From Halichondria panicea (lineage: Eukaryota > Porifera > Demospongiae > Suberitida > Halichondriidae): a stretch of DNA of 64,000 nt. Below the pieces are notes generated by a model. The model was not told the origin of the DNA, searched no databases, and was given only the letters and a program-made list of their open reading frames with translations. The translations under genes and the position numbers were made by a program. Positions 47,873 through 60,600 of this stretch are shown here, in pieces (the stretch's first letter is position 1; each line of letters starts with the position of its first letter). The stretch lies in assembly GCF_963675165.1 (NCBI RefSeq), contig NC_087390.1, positions 5,197,250 through 5,261,249 on the forward strand. The letters are read 5' to 3'.

Positions 47873-50800
47873 TTATTTCTGCCAATCATAATCAAAAATA
47901 GGTCCACAAGTTTGCTTAGGCTCCCCAGGTAAGGAAGAAGGCATTTCCATTGCCATCAGCTTCTTGGCTTGGATTTGCATGCTTGACATAATAGGAACAG
48001 ACTCTTTAATAGCATCTGATCGCCCATTGAAAGCTGCTTGAAGTAACCTTAATAGAGATCGATACAAGTCATGAAATATTTTTGCTTCATGGTATACGTG
48101 AGAATTTTTGGGGATATTCTTTGATGACGGGTTGTCTTGCATCGGCCATATGCCTTCAGGTGTAAACTCAATCTCAGCACCTTGGAAATCGTAAAAGTAC
48201 TGCCCGTCATCATGCAATATTCGTAGGTGATGCTTGCATGCCAGCATTTCAAATTTAAAGAAATGAGCAAGTTCAGAACTCTTTAAATAAGTAGGGTCTC
48301 TCTGTTCAGTTCCTTCCCCCTCCTCGATTATCACGTTAATGGCTTCAATCGCATCTTCAATGCTGCTCACAGTTCTGAGTTTAATACCATCTTCGTGCGC
48401 TGTCCAAGGCCAAGTCATTTGCTTGGCATCTTTGTCAAAGAAAGTGTCTCTTTCTTCCTCATACAGTTCAATCATGCACTGTTTAATGTTCTTATAAAAT
48501 GTTCCAATTGTAAGCATATGAGACTTTACTTCTTTCTCCATGTTAGATAAATCGTTTTCATAAACAAGTTCATTTGGGAATTCTATCATCATGAACACAT
48601 CAGCAATATACTTCGGAGATGCTTTCTGAAGTGTTACATTGAGACCAGGTAACACTCCTCCCGGTATCTTCCCGGGGTAAGATGGGGCAGCCTGTGCACT
48701 GTCTATTACTGGCCGTCCACCGATAGCAATGAGCAGGTTGGCCGCTTGTACCATGTGAAGCATTTCTTGCATTACAACTGAGCGTATGATTTCGTACGCC
48801 TCTTGATTGTACCCGTCCTTGATAGAGTAGAGAGCAGTTAAGTATGGAGGAATAGTGGAAAATTCCAATTGTAGAGCTGTTTGTAAGTTCTCCTTTAGCT
48901 GTCTTTTTGAGCAGTGAGAGCTTGTGTACCAACTAGGAAAAGAATTGCTATCGTCATTAGATAGTTTTAGAACTGTAGAAAGCAGAGCTTCAATATACGA
49001 ATCCGTTAAATGATCTCGATTCTTTAACACATCAATAGTACGTTCAATTATGAACAAATCATTTTTGCAATCACTGAGAGTTTGCGTATGTGATTGTGCT
49101 GTGACCATGGCAACTCTAGAAAAGGATTGCGCTATCTCTGATTCTGCAAGCGTTGGCAGTGAATCTCCTAAACCATCCAAAAGCATGGCTACATACTCAT
49201 TTTTAGGGTAACTCTTGATCCAAGACAGCGATTTCTCTATCACCAGTCTTGTATTGTCCTTTCTCAACTTCTCGCGATAAAATAAATAGGATCTATTACA
49301 GAAACTGCTTGCTTCATATTGCTTCTCAATCATAGTATCCCAATTTAGAGGGTGGTCTTCAGTTCTCAACCACTCTTTGATCATTTCTTTTTTTGTAGGT
49401 GAGAGATCTCTAGACGCTGGCATGTAGCCTGGGTTGTTGATATCCATAGACATTGAGAAAAGAATCATATCGATATTTTGTGGTTTTGTTACAGCTTCAT
49501 AATCGCCGAGTTTCAGAACGCTACTCATTGCTGGATACAGTTTCTGGTACTGAAGAAAAATTGGTTTTATGTGTGTGTCCCAGAAATATGGTTTCTTGTA
49601 TTTCATATGGCTCCACACAAGGAATGACAATGTGTTTCCTACATTTACTGAACACTGCTGGCTACAAATCATCTTCTCACATTGCTCACAAATACAATAG
49701 TTAAATATGAACACCTGGCCGTCAATATATTTTCTTGGAGTTCCAACATCACCTGCTAAGAAATAAAATACGGCAATACCATCTTCATCTGTTGTCTGTG
49801 TGCGGGTGTACTCAAGGTCCGAGTTTGTAGCATCGCCATTGGGGCTAACGTCACAGAGGGATAGGGAGAATTTCTCACTCGGCTGAACGCCATAGTGTCT
49901 CACTTTTATTCTAGCTTTAGCAGAGTCTCCTTTTTCAAGCATATAATTTGTATAGTCCATTGGGGTTACTAAGTACGGATCCTCACTGAGAATAATATAA
50001 ACACAGTTTGAAGTGGACAAAGTGTTATTGTTCTTATCGCAGATTGGGTATTGATCACCTTGCTTCAATTTATATTCAACAGGCTTTGCCTTGAAAAACA
50101 CTGCAACAACTTTTCGTTTTTGAACAAACTTCAATTGCTGATCAGTAAGTTCAAAATCTTGAATGCCCGATGTCATTTTGTACCAGTCTTTTTCCATGTA
50201 AGGAAGCTCACCAACAAGTTCAACTGTAACTTGATCATCCACAAGAAGGCATACAAACAGTCGGTAGAGATGACAAAATTCTCCGTTGGTATCGATCGGT
50301 ATGGAGTTGCTAAAATCAATTGCCAATGTTGACCCAAACACATCAAAGTAGGTGGTAGCAGCAAAACTGAAAATGAGTTCACACAATGGGCTCCAAGATG
50401 GAACAGGTAAAGGAAAATTATTAATGGCCTTCATAACTCTGTTCTCAGGAAATGATAAGGACTCACCAGCTGACGAAATACCGATACTGCCAACTATGCT
50501 GCCGTAAAGAAACCAAGGCTCTTTTAATACCTTGTTGTAATTATATAGTGTTAACATTATTGAGAGAGTGTATCCATTTTCTTTGTCCTTGTGTGTGCGT
50601 TCTTTCAAAGATTTGAGAGCATTGGAAGTCAACTGTTTAGACCATTGAACATTGACAAGTTGTGAAACGCTGTGTGCTGCTGAGCACTCGATTTTCTTGT
50701 AAGCATTCTTGTTAGTACAATACTTATCTGGATCCGTGGAGTTGGCTCGACGAAACCAGTTATCACGTTCGAGTACGGAAGGAACAAAATCTCCAATAAA

Positions 50801-51897
50801 AGCATTATTGCTTAGCATACTCCAATTTACACCCAACTTCATCCCATAAATACTAGAAGTAAGTTGTTGATCTGGATCAAGCGCAGTTATCTTCGGAAGA
50901 GAGGACCCGGGATTAATCACAATCGATTCACCAACGATTTCATCTTCAATAGCTAAACCATTTTCTAGCACTACAGAAGTGACTTTAGAGTCTATCATTG
51001 TGAAAGTGTTTGTTCCTCCTGGGTTAAATTTTTCCACAATTTCTCCTCCTTCCATGATGTTCTCATAGTTTGTTGGTCCATTGTTCAAAGTGGCTACATC
51101 TGCTCTGAATCGACCCACAAAGTTTATCCTTGGTTTTTCTAAGAAGGATGCACTTGCTAGTTGAAACCTGTAATTTAAGCATAACAAACATGAGTACTTG
51201 CCAGGCTTCTGTGTGACCATGCGTGGTCTATATATTAGTGGCTTCTCTCTATGCATGCAGACATGGTCTAACCATATACTAAGAAACAGATGTACTATCG
51301 AATAATTACATCTACCCGGCTTTTCCTGCAGTTGCAATTAATGCTGCCAAGCTGATGCTCAAAGAATTACCTGGCCAATGGTATAGTATAGTAATCTTGA
51401 CAAAGAAAGCAGTCTAAAAAGTGTTGAAACTTTTCTTGACATAATTTAATATACTGTGCAAGAACCACTGACATTGTGCTCGTGCATTTGGAGTAGCTCA
51501 CTTCTGTTAAAGATTTACTACATACATTGTAGTTTGCTTCCAAGTTAAAGCAGCAGCTTGAAGCTATTAACTTTCCTGCCTTCACTATAGATGTGGTTAG
51601 ACATTAGCATGACTACTATATACACGTGAATATAAATTGCTGAAAAAAATCATGTTTTGAGGTTCAACACAACTTTCTTCTTTCGAGCGATTAGCCACTA
51701 GCCTGATCTATATATATATATTATACTGCTTTGAATGTGAGGTGTAGATCATATAGATCATAACTACAGAATTACGACTCAGAGTTGACTAGTGTATAGT
51801 AGATCTAGCTATTGATACCTCCAAAGCTATAATCATTGGCAATAATAACTTACCAGCAAATGAATAAACAGAGCCACCAGTGAGTGCTTGTCTTCAT
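47873..51897 (-). CDS. Secreted VioB/RebD-like protein with ferritin-like domain (copy 2)
   Basis: Two exons give 1,112 residues: 51854-51897 and 47873-51167, with the same splice phase as copy 1. The mini-exon encodes a hydrophobic start (MKTSTHWWLCLFICW) that continues into FQLASASF. The second exon is intact over 3.3 kb with no stop or frameshift, and most residues match copy 1, so both copies look functional. Ferritin-like residues are Glu783, Glu816 and His819; the C-terminus again ends CGPIFDYDWQK. Differences from copy 1 include a short insertion (YENIMEG) after the shared GPTN near the N-terminus and a changed Cys-containing loop (about residues 205-220). Both copies have a central Cys cluster (CICEQC, then two more Cys). 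Catalysis is inferred from the bacterial family only, and the reaction in this host is unknown. Secretion would place it in the ER/Golgi or outside the cell, unlike the bacterial enzymes. Confidence 0.8.
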
Positions 51898-51952
51898 AGT
51901 GTACCTCGAACATACTAGTAGCAAAGGCAACAGATGACAGACGTGAACGTGA

Positions 51953-51964
51953 TGCGCATGCGCA
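51953..51964. promoter_or_regulatory. NRF-1-like palindrome upstream of VioB-like copy 2
   Basis: TGCGCATGCGCA is a perfect palindrome and fits the known NRF-1 consensus. It lies about 55 bp upstream of the ATG at 51897. Copy 1 has the same site with one change at 46214-46225. Confidence 0.5.
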
Positions 51965-52383
51965 ATAAGATACATTGGGCCAGACCTTTTCTCAGAGGGG
52001 GGAGGGGGAAGAGGAGAAACAAAAACGTTATGAGGCCATGCAAAAGTCGGAAATTGTCAGCTTTACAATTAAAGGCACTAAAAGAAAAGAAAATTATAAA
52101 TTTGTATGGTTTTTTGGTCATGAATTATGACTAAAATTAATTAGTAAAAATTATGCACTTCTGCTTATTGAGGAAGTTAGGGGTGTGTTTTCAATTAAAA
52201 TTCTATGAATATCATTATCATCAAATGCCTCAACCTGCTTGCGGAATAATAGCCTGAGAAACTACAAATTGACTTTGCAGGCCAGATGGAACAAAGTTAT
52301 TGAGTTTTTATGTCTAAATAGTCTGTCTCCATGTTGTTATTTTCTTCTAATTTTTTTCTGCAGACTCCTCCAAGTCTCCATCG

Positions 52384-52539
52384 CTGTCTCTGCTAAGGAA
52401 GTAAGGCCATACCAATGACCATCATGAGAGAATACACTGTGTACTACTGCAACTCTTCTCTCTGTCTCTGCTAAGGAAGTAAGGCCATACCAATGACCAT
52501 CATGAGAGAATACACTGTGTACTACTGCAACTCTTCTCT
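52384..52539 (+). repeat. Tandem duplication of a 78-bp unit
   Basis: Two essentially identical units (52384-52461 and 52462-52539) each begin CTGTCTCTGCTAAGGAAGTA and end near ACTGCAACTCTTCTCT. Near identity implies a recent event. No coding role seen. Confidence 0.85.
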
Positions 52540-52835
52540 CTGTCTTTAGCCCCGCCCCCCTTTCTGTTTGTAAATCAAAAATATGTTAGCTCTGAACTGG
52601 CTCATTTCATGACCTATAATCCTTATTCCAATGTGTTTAAAGATTGTCTTACTTTGTATTGATCTTATTATATATAGTGTAGTCCTTGTGTCTCTTGCAG
52701 ATTTATTTCGAAACCAGACTGCTAGACCTATATGAACACACGCAGGGTTTTTGGCATGCTCTAGCTTCATAAATGTTTGCAATCACAGGCTGTCAGCCTG
52801 TTTTTTTTGTTATGCACAACAAGTGGCTATTGGTT

Positions 52836-53865
52836 TGTGCATTATACACGCACTTTTATTTGAGTGACGCACATTGATGTCTGATGGAATCGTTGCAAGA
52901 ATTTACCGTTAATAGGATGATCACAAATATCCCTAGGCATAAGACCACTGGGACATGATAGAGTAAGTCGCCGAACTCCGTCAGGCATCAAAGTGCGTCA
53001 GGTAAAAGGGCGTGTAACGCACAAACAAAACAAGACTGATTCAAACTAATTACACACACTAACAGATGGCCATGGGCCTATTATCCATCAGCGAAAACTT
53101 GGATAGGCCAAGTCGCTTCCAGTCCGAGCAGTGATAACTAAAAAAACTACCGAATTTTTCGATTTTTGTCAGAACGTACCAATCCCCGTTTTTGCCAAAC
53201 TACACTGACACAAGCTGAATACAATCTAGATAGAGTGCAGTACAGAGTGGAGCAATTCCCAAAATCAGGCGACCCTGCAAAGCGGAGCTACACTGGAGGT
53301 TGTAAAGTGCTGAGTCAGCAATATTCTAGCTATAAGCGCTAATACATAGCGTTTATAACTATAGGCTAGTTATTGTTAATATAATAATTATGTTTTGTTT
53401 GTGCGTTACACGCCCTTTTACCTGACGCACTTTGATGTCTGACAGAGTTCGGCGACTTACTCTACTGTAATTGTTTGGAATGAGGGATCAGTGAACAAAC
53501 AATTTACTGTTAATAGATTCTTGTTTCAGCCTGCATTCTAAGCACGCTCTGTATCGCTGTGGTGTTCTTCAGTGCCAGTTATACATAGGAATTGCCTTTT
53601 ATCAATGTGTTTCCTATATAGTATAAGCATGTGTTTTGACTAGTTGATTGGCCGTAAAACTACTGGTATACACTATAATTATACTGATTTTTGGCTATCC
53701 AAGTTTTCGCTAGAGTTCTTTCATCGCCATCTGTTAGAATGTATGATTTATAGTCTGTGCATTATACACGCACTTTTATTTGAGTGACGCACGTTGATGT
53801 CTGATGGAATCATTGCAAGAATTTACCGTTAATAGGATAATCACAAAATTGAAATATCCCTAGGC
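52836..53865. mobile_element. Nested TIR element: 506-bp core between direct repeats of about 105 bp
   Basis: The core (52959-53464) has 73-bp terminal inverted repeats with two mismatches, starting TAGAGTAAGTCGCCGAACTC, and TA at both outer edges. It lies between two direct repeats (52836-52938 and 53756-53865) that share GTGCATTATACACGCAC and GTCTGATGGAATC and are themselves diverged versions of the TIR. A further inverted pair (about 53062-53113 and 53694-53743, sharing GCGAAAACTTGGATAG) is staggered across it. This suggests repeated insertion of related non-autonomous elements. No transposase frame. Confidence 0.65.
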
Positions 53866-54610
53866 CCTAGCTATATATAGCTGAGTATCAATTAACAGTG
53901 CATATGCATGTATGTATGGACGTTCACGTGCAGGGCAATAATACATGCATCTCTGCTCAGCTTATAATTATGCAATTTCAACGTTTGTGCTGCTGAGATA
54001 TTTTACTTTCAGGTAAGAGTATATTGTGGCAGATCATATAGATTTATATAGAGGTTATATATAGCTGCTTGATTTGTGGAGTAGATCTATCTATAATTAT
54101 GTTGTATAATAATTTCCTATTCACAAAATTGGTATGTTACACACGCAGTTTGTTAGTTGGAAAAACATTTGCCATGTAACAATTTGATATACGTATAGGA
54201 TTGCCAGGGGAAACCACAGCAGGCACCAAAAAGCGTGGAAACAAGAAATCTTGCGAGAGCATAACTTCAATGAATCCGTTACAGCATCATTCACATGAGC
54301 TACTATATAGTACTGATACATTACATTATAGCATCACATAAAGGAATTATTGTAAAACTATAATTATAAACATTACTGTGTTCCATGTCCAAAACCAGCT
54401 TTCATATCCACCACACATTTTTACACAATCACTTCCATGTCACCATGCATATAGATGAACTGTGTATATGCATGTAGCTATAGTATTTACTGCATAATTA
54501 TATAATTATTCTGAGGTGATAAAAATGAGAGCACAAGTGCTTGATGATGATTATATATGAGGCCAAAATCAGTTTGTTTGTTGGGGTGATAGTCATTCAA
54601 AAATTAAAGG

Positions 54611-57600
54611 TCAGTGGAATTTGTTTGCATGAGCACTGTCTATTTGTATTTCCTCATCAATCACATGATTGTCACATGAAACAGTTCCATTCAAATTATC
54701 TGCCGAGTAACTCTCACTGAGTTGCGATAAATTCTGCTTCAATATCTCGCTTTTCTCGCTTGACACCGGTGATGGTGAAGTTGGACTAACGCTTCCTGTA
54801 CACTCCGAATCAATCTTGGAAATTCCGTCACATTCGCTTCCCGTCGACCCATTTTCGATGTCATACGTTTCCACGACGATAGTCTGTGTCGTGTATGTAG
54901 TTGATTGAGTGTACTGTCCCAGACACTGCACTTGATCACTGTCTTCTTGCTCGTCCTCTACTATGCTCGGTAGAATGCTGTTAGAGAATGAGTGGCCTTC
55001 GTCTCCTGGAGAGAAATTAAAGTATAAAACTCAGAATTTGGGACAGTTAAAACAACAATTACCGTTAAAAAACTAATGTTCGAATAACAATATCTGATAT
55101 ACCTGCATGACTGTACTATGATAAAGCATGCAATACATGAATACGGTTTTGGCAGAAGGCACTACGGTAACCATTGAAACCCATGCATGCAATAACAACA
55201 CTTGTTTATACCCTTATGAGCGCATATTTTCGCAGAGCAATAATTTTCATACAATTTGACAATGCTACAGTCAATGTTGTTACTGATATACGTACACAGT
55301 GACATAAACTTACCAACTTTATCTCTTCGTTGCCAATAGTTACCAGTACCTCCATCTCTTCCTTTACTGCTTCCACTGTGCTCTGGAGTAGACGTTGACA
55401 GGACCACGTTGTAGTAGACTAGTGTGGGGTCAATTTCTAGAGTGAGAAGTTGTGTTGGTAGCACTCGGGATTGAAGTGACACCAGGGACTCTCTGAGATC
55501 AGTGAATGAAGGTCTTTCAAGACTCTCTTCAGCCCAGCATAGGCTCATCAGATTGTACCTGGATGCACAGTCGTAACATGAATTATCATAAATAATTATG
55601 GAAACCTATAGTAAGACGAATAAGTCAGCTGTGCAATAGTTACCAGTACCTCCAGTAGTATAAAGTTGCAAAGTCCATTAATGGAGCTAGCTAGCAAATT
55701 AACAACGTTTTGGTAACTTACAGATGTTGTGCAGTGTTGGGTGGTCTCTCTAACCTCTCCCCCATTTCCAGGTGAGCCACAAGGTCCTTGTGTCCAACAG
55801 TAGAGTAGGGGAAGCCACCTGTACAGGAAGGATTAGGTCGTAAGGATGGTTACTGTAATATGACATTCTCAAGATAACATATAAGCTTTTCTAAAAAAAT
55901 TGGCACTGGAAATTCAATGCATGAAGTACTTTCTAAACACATACCGAGAGTTGCTATCTCCCACACGGTCACTCCGTACCCCCAAACATCAGTAGCACTG
56001 TTAAACTGCGCCTCCTCCAAAGACTCCAGTGCCATCCATCTCATAGGCAGTCTACCGTCATCTGTTCTGTGGTAGGCTCGAGGTTTAGCCTTTTGTTTAG
56101 AGCAGCCGCTGAGACCAAAGTCTGAAATTTTTATGAGGAGTTTATTATCAAGGTACATGTTTCGACAAGCTAGATCGCCATGGACAACACCAATGGAACT
56201 CAGAAATTCCTGCAGTAAATGAGAAGATAATTAGTAAGTTCAAGCAGTAGATATACTGTAAGAGCACAACATTAATTTGAAACTACACGTACAGCAGCTG
56301 ATGTACAGCTAGATGCATGGATTGCATACTTTTTGTACGTTAAAATGTAGTCACGTACAATTCAATATAGGCACCAAAACTGTTGCATGCATGGCAAAAA
56401 ACACACAGCGTGTTTATAAAATCGAAGCGAATGTGCTTACCATTCCGACAGCAATCTGCTCAGCAAATTGGACCAATGTGTGGCTGGTTACCTCCACACC
56501 TTTGGTACCCTCTACCAACAGTGCTCTCTGATTCTGAAGGAACGTTAGGAGATCACCCCTCAATGGTAACTCTGAAACCATGGAAATGACAGGTCTGATT
56601 CAAACTTTCATGGCAATGAAGGATAGCTAGTTTAGTTTAGTGGAAGGTTGTTTGGATTATGAAACCCATGCCACGATAATTACTTAGGGATTTTCTGCAG
56701 CTGCGTATATATAAAGTGATCCTTAACTCTCATCTATTGTAATAAGTGGCAATTTTCAAGTTTACAATACCAATTAAGATAGGATGATGTCATAGTAGGC
56801 TCATTTTTTACTCCTGTAATATACATACCTGATACCAAGCAACACGGATCTCTGGTAGTCACACAGCCAATCATCTTCACCACATGATCTCCAGCTGTGC
56901 CAGCACAGTAACTCTGGTACGAGACAAGCTTGGTCTGCTCTATGTGGTCCATGAATGACTGTCTCTCTAACTCTCCACTCGAACCTGCAGAGTTTAGAAG
57001 GAGTTTCAATTTTAGCCACAATGCCTTGGGATTACAAATAAATTATAAATGCATGTGGTGTTAAATTTTAAAAGTGTTGTGCAATCAATGTGCTGAGTCC
57101 ACAATACTTGATATAAACATTATTAACTGCAGTTGAAAACACTTCACCCACCTTTTAGTACTTTAATGGCCATACCCCCATCAACTCCGTCAATCTCCTC
57201 AGGCCCTCTCCTAACCACCCCTTGATATACATCACCAAATGCCCCGTGGCCGAGCTTTGTTTGCAAGACAACACTCCCGGGATGCAGCTCCCATGTGTCA
57301 ACATTCAGTAATGGAATATGATCAACGTTGTCTCTTTTGTGAAGCTTGCTGTCCAAATTTTTGGCATGATAGTCACCCTAATAATTATAAGAAGGAGAGA
57401 AAAAAAATCCAGATGAGTAAATGCGAAGTTTTGTACGTGTGAAGGTACATTTACTACAATTCGTGCATGCAGATGTGCATGTACGTCTTGTTGAGTGTAT
57501 ACATATAGATACCAAACTTACGCTCGATTCCAAATACCCTGCTGCTCTCTTGCTGATTCTTCTATTCCTTAAACAAGCAAGTGCAACGCAAATGACCATT

Positions 57601-60600
57601 ATCACTACTGCAACTAGCATGACCACACTGATGCCAATAATTATGTAGAGAACATCCATTGACAAGGCTGCAAATGGAAATTGAATATGAATTGCACAAT
57701 CCATCAGCTCCAATGAGTACACATGCAGCATGCAACAAACGCATACATAATTGCATATGCACAATTGCATCTAGGAGTAAGCGACTAAAAGCTACATGAG
57801 AAGTAATTGAAATAGTAAAATATTTCTTCTCTATATATACCTGCAGGTGGCTGAGGGGGTGGTTCGGTAGTGACAAGTACACGTAGCTCTCCTATCTCAA
57901 TGCAGGCTGGGGTACTCCAGTTACTCACTGCACGATGAATATTGATGGAGCGTACCTGCAATCAAAAGTTGTCATGAGACATACGTATATACCATGCAGT
58001 GTACTATAATAGTGTTGTCAATTATTACGAAAGATATATATATACTGTCTCTAAAGCAAATCATGCATTGGTGATAATTCATGACATTAATCAAATATAA
58101 TTATATTATGCAGTTGATCCAATCAGGTCTCCAGACAATAATTACGATATGCAAGCCACTTATCATTGTATCCATGTTAGTGTATGCTTACCTGCAAGTA
58201 GACACAGTTGTTCTCTTTATATTCAGGTATCTCCATCACGAGTGGTACTCTCACAGCTGCTAAAGATATCTGTGGAAAACACAGTACATTATTAAACCAT
58301 CTAATGACGCTGATTTTGTCCAATAACGGTCGACCATACACACAAAGTGTAGTTAAAGCACAAATGTACCAACAGATATAAAATTAGGATGTATAAATTT
58401 AAACCAAGACATATCACTCGTACATGTACGTACATTGATCATCTTTTGAGTGAACAGCTCTCCAAAATCATCGTCTTCCTCAAAAGCTTGATCCTCTGTT
58501 ACCCTCACTTCATACGACATCACACTTGAAGATGGTTGCCTCCACCCCACCCACACTCTCACAACTCCAACACCTCTCGAAACATTCATGACAGTTACAT
58601 CATCAGAACTAACAATGATATCATCAATAATTGCGGATGGGAAGGGCAAAGCATCGAAGGTACAACTCTCCTCATCGGGGGTGATGATAGAGGTCACGTA
58701 GTCTGTCACTGTAGTCATCTGTCGCATGAAAATGAATAGTGATATAATCACGCCAGAATGTAGTAGCCTCAAACTAATTTCATTGAAATAATGACAGCAG
58801 CTATACGTAATTTAAAGCTGTTAAATAACTGCTTCGAAAAACGGCTAGGCATCTAGTACGTGTTAAAACTTATAGTATACACTTATCTGATACTAATGCG
58901 ATTAAACAAACTCACAGTGATTCTGTAGTAGGCCCCGGAGTTTCGGCTGAAGGGAAGCCCTCTGGTTGTGTAAGAGTACTGAGAACCATTAGTCTGCAAT
59001 AAATACATCGTAAAGAGATCGATACTCTAACTTTCCAATCAAAAATGCAAGGAATGTATAGCACAGGTGTATTTGTGCACTAAAAAAAGTCCAAAAATAC
59101 CTTAGGTTGAATGTTTGCAATATAGATATAATTTCTCGTACTCGGAATTAGAGACGTCTCTACTCTGAATTGCTGGATTGCATCTGTCAAAACATCATGT
59201 TCTGGAATGGACCAGGAAATATGGAATCGAAACAGGCCCTCTCGTTCACTCCACTCTCGCTCGCATTGAAAGTTAAGTGGAACGGGAATAGTATATTTCT
59301 CTGTGGATGAGATGGAGCAATTGCAGTATAATGTGATAATTATAGTTAAGCGTGTATAATATTACACATGTATGTACTTTTAATAAAAGCTAGCAATAAA
59401 AACTATACATGATATCCACTAGTATAGTAAAACATCCCCATGGTATGTCAAGTAATTTAAAGTATATACCTTGCACATCCACAAGGAAGGTACTCCCTGG
59501 TGGAATGTACTCTCCAGATAGAGCATGGGAGGAGACTGAGATACGATAGTAGCAGCCACCCACCGGTCCCTCCAGAGGAGATTTCAGAGCTTCTATCACT
59601 GCTGACGACTCAGTCTGGAGAATGAAGTTTATAGGACACAGAAGTAAAAAATAAAAAGATAGAGCTAATCAGAATAATTATGTGCTTCAATTTCGAAATT
59701 GACTGCTAAAGCCGAAACATCTGATTTGTGGTTACCCTACCTTGGGAACTACAATGGTTTGCCCTAAAGTTCCACAGAGTGCGGTTGAATCGTCCAGTGT
59801 GACCGTGTAGTGGCTCAGACTATACGAGGCCTCTGCATGTAGAGTGTGTAATAAATTATTATACTAGCTCAGCAAAGGTAATGTACATATATACAGTGAA
59901 TGCTGAATAATTATCTTCAGGTTCACAGTAGTAAGTACCGTATAGCGCGAAATTTTCGAGGGGCTTAATTTTCGTGGATTTCGTGGGTTAGCAATCCTAC
60001 ACGAAAATTAAGTCCACGAAAATCGTTCTTTACCTGCCTATAACGTGCAAGATTTAAAGGCGTGGCTTCCGGTAAGCAGTCATTCCGCGAACATTGTGCA
60101 ACGAAAATACTTTTAGAGGCCAATCCACGAAATATAAGTGCCTCGAAAATTTCGCGCTATACGGTATATAGAACTGGAGTATTATAAATAAAAGAATTGG
60201 AAAACCATTGTTAATCAATTTGGCTATCCTGTCTATAAAGTCACATTATCAAGGTTACAAGCATGTAATAAAAGTCATACAGTCCCTTATAATAATTATT
60301 TTATTACACGGTTGCGTATAGCCTCGAGGCATGATTTAGTAATTGGTCGTCGTGATATAAACACAGTCATAATAATTTATAACATGAGAATCTTATGCAT
60401 TATGCATTCGTGCTTGTGCCATTATATTTCTCGGTCTAATGGTATATAAGCTATTATATAATATACACAGCAAATTGTATCCCATACACACCTGGTGGAT
60501 GTCTCCACGTCACTTCAATTCTGGCATGCTTCCAGAACAGAGGTCTTAAGTCAGGACTGACTCTAGTCACGATGAAATTGGGATCTGGATTCTGTGGAAG

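Larger units (their letters stand above)
51898..54610. other. Repeat-rich spacer between VioB-like copy 2 and the right-hand kinase gene
   Basis: 2.7 kb without a visible exon. It starts with the promoter of VioB-like copy 2 (NRF-1-like site at 51953), followed by a purine-rich tract (about 51997-52020), a 78-bp tandem duplication (52384-52539) and a nested TIR element (52836-53865). The remainder up to the kinase stop codon at 54611 is AT-rich with nothing recognisable. Confidence 0.55.

Noticed and set aside
42212-51337. The 3.3-kb open frames as bacterial contamination or a prokaryotic operon
   Set aside because: Both copies have a matching spliced signal-peptide exon and animal-type upstream sequence, lie between intron-rich animal genes, and lack bacterial ribosome-binding or operon structure.
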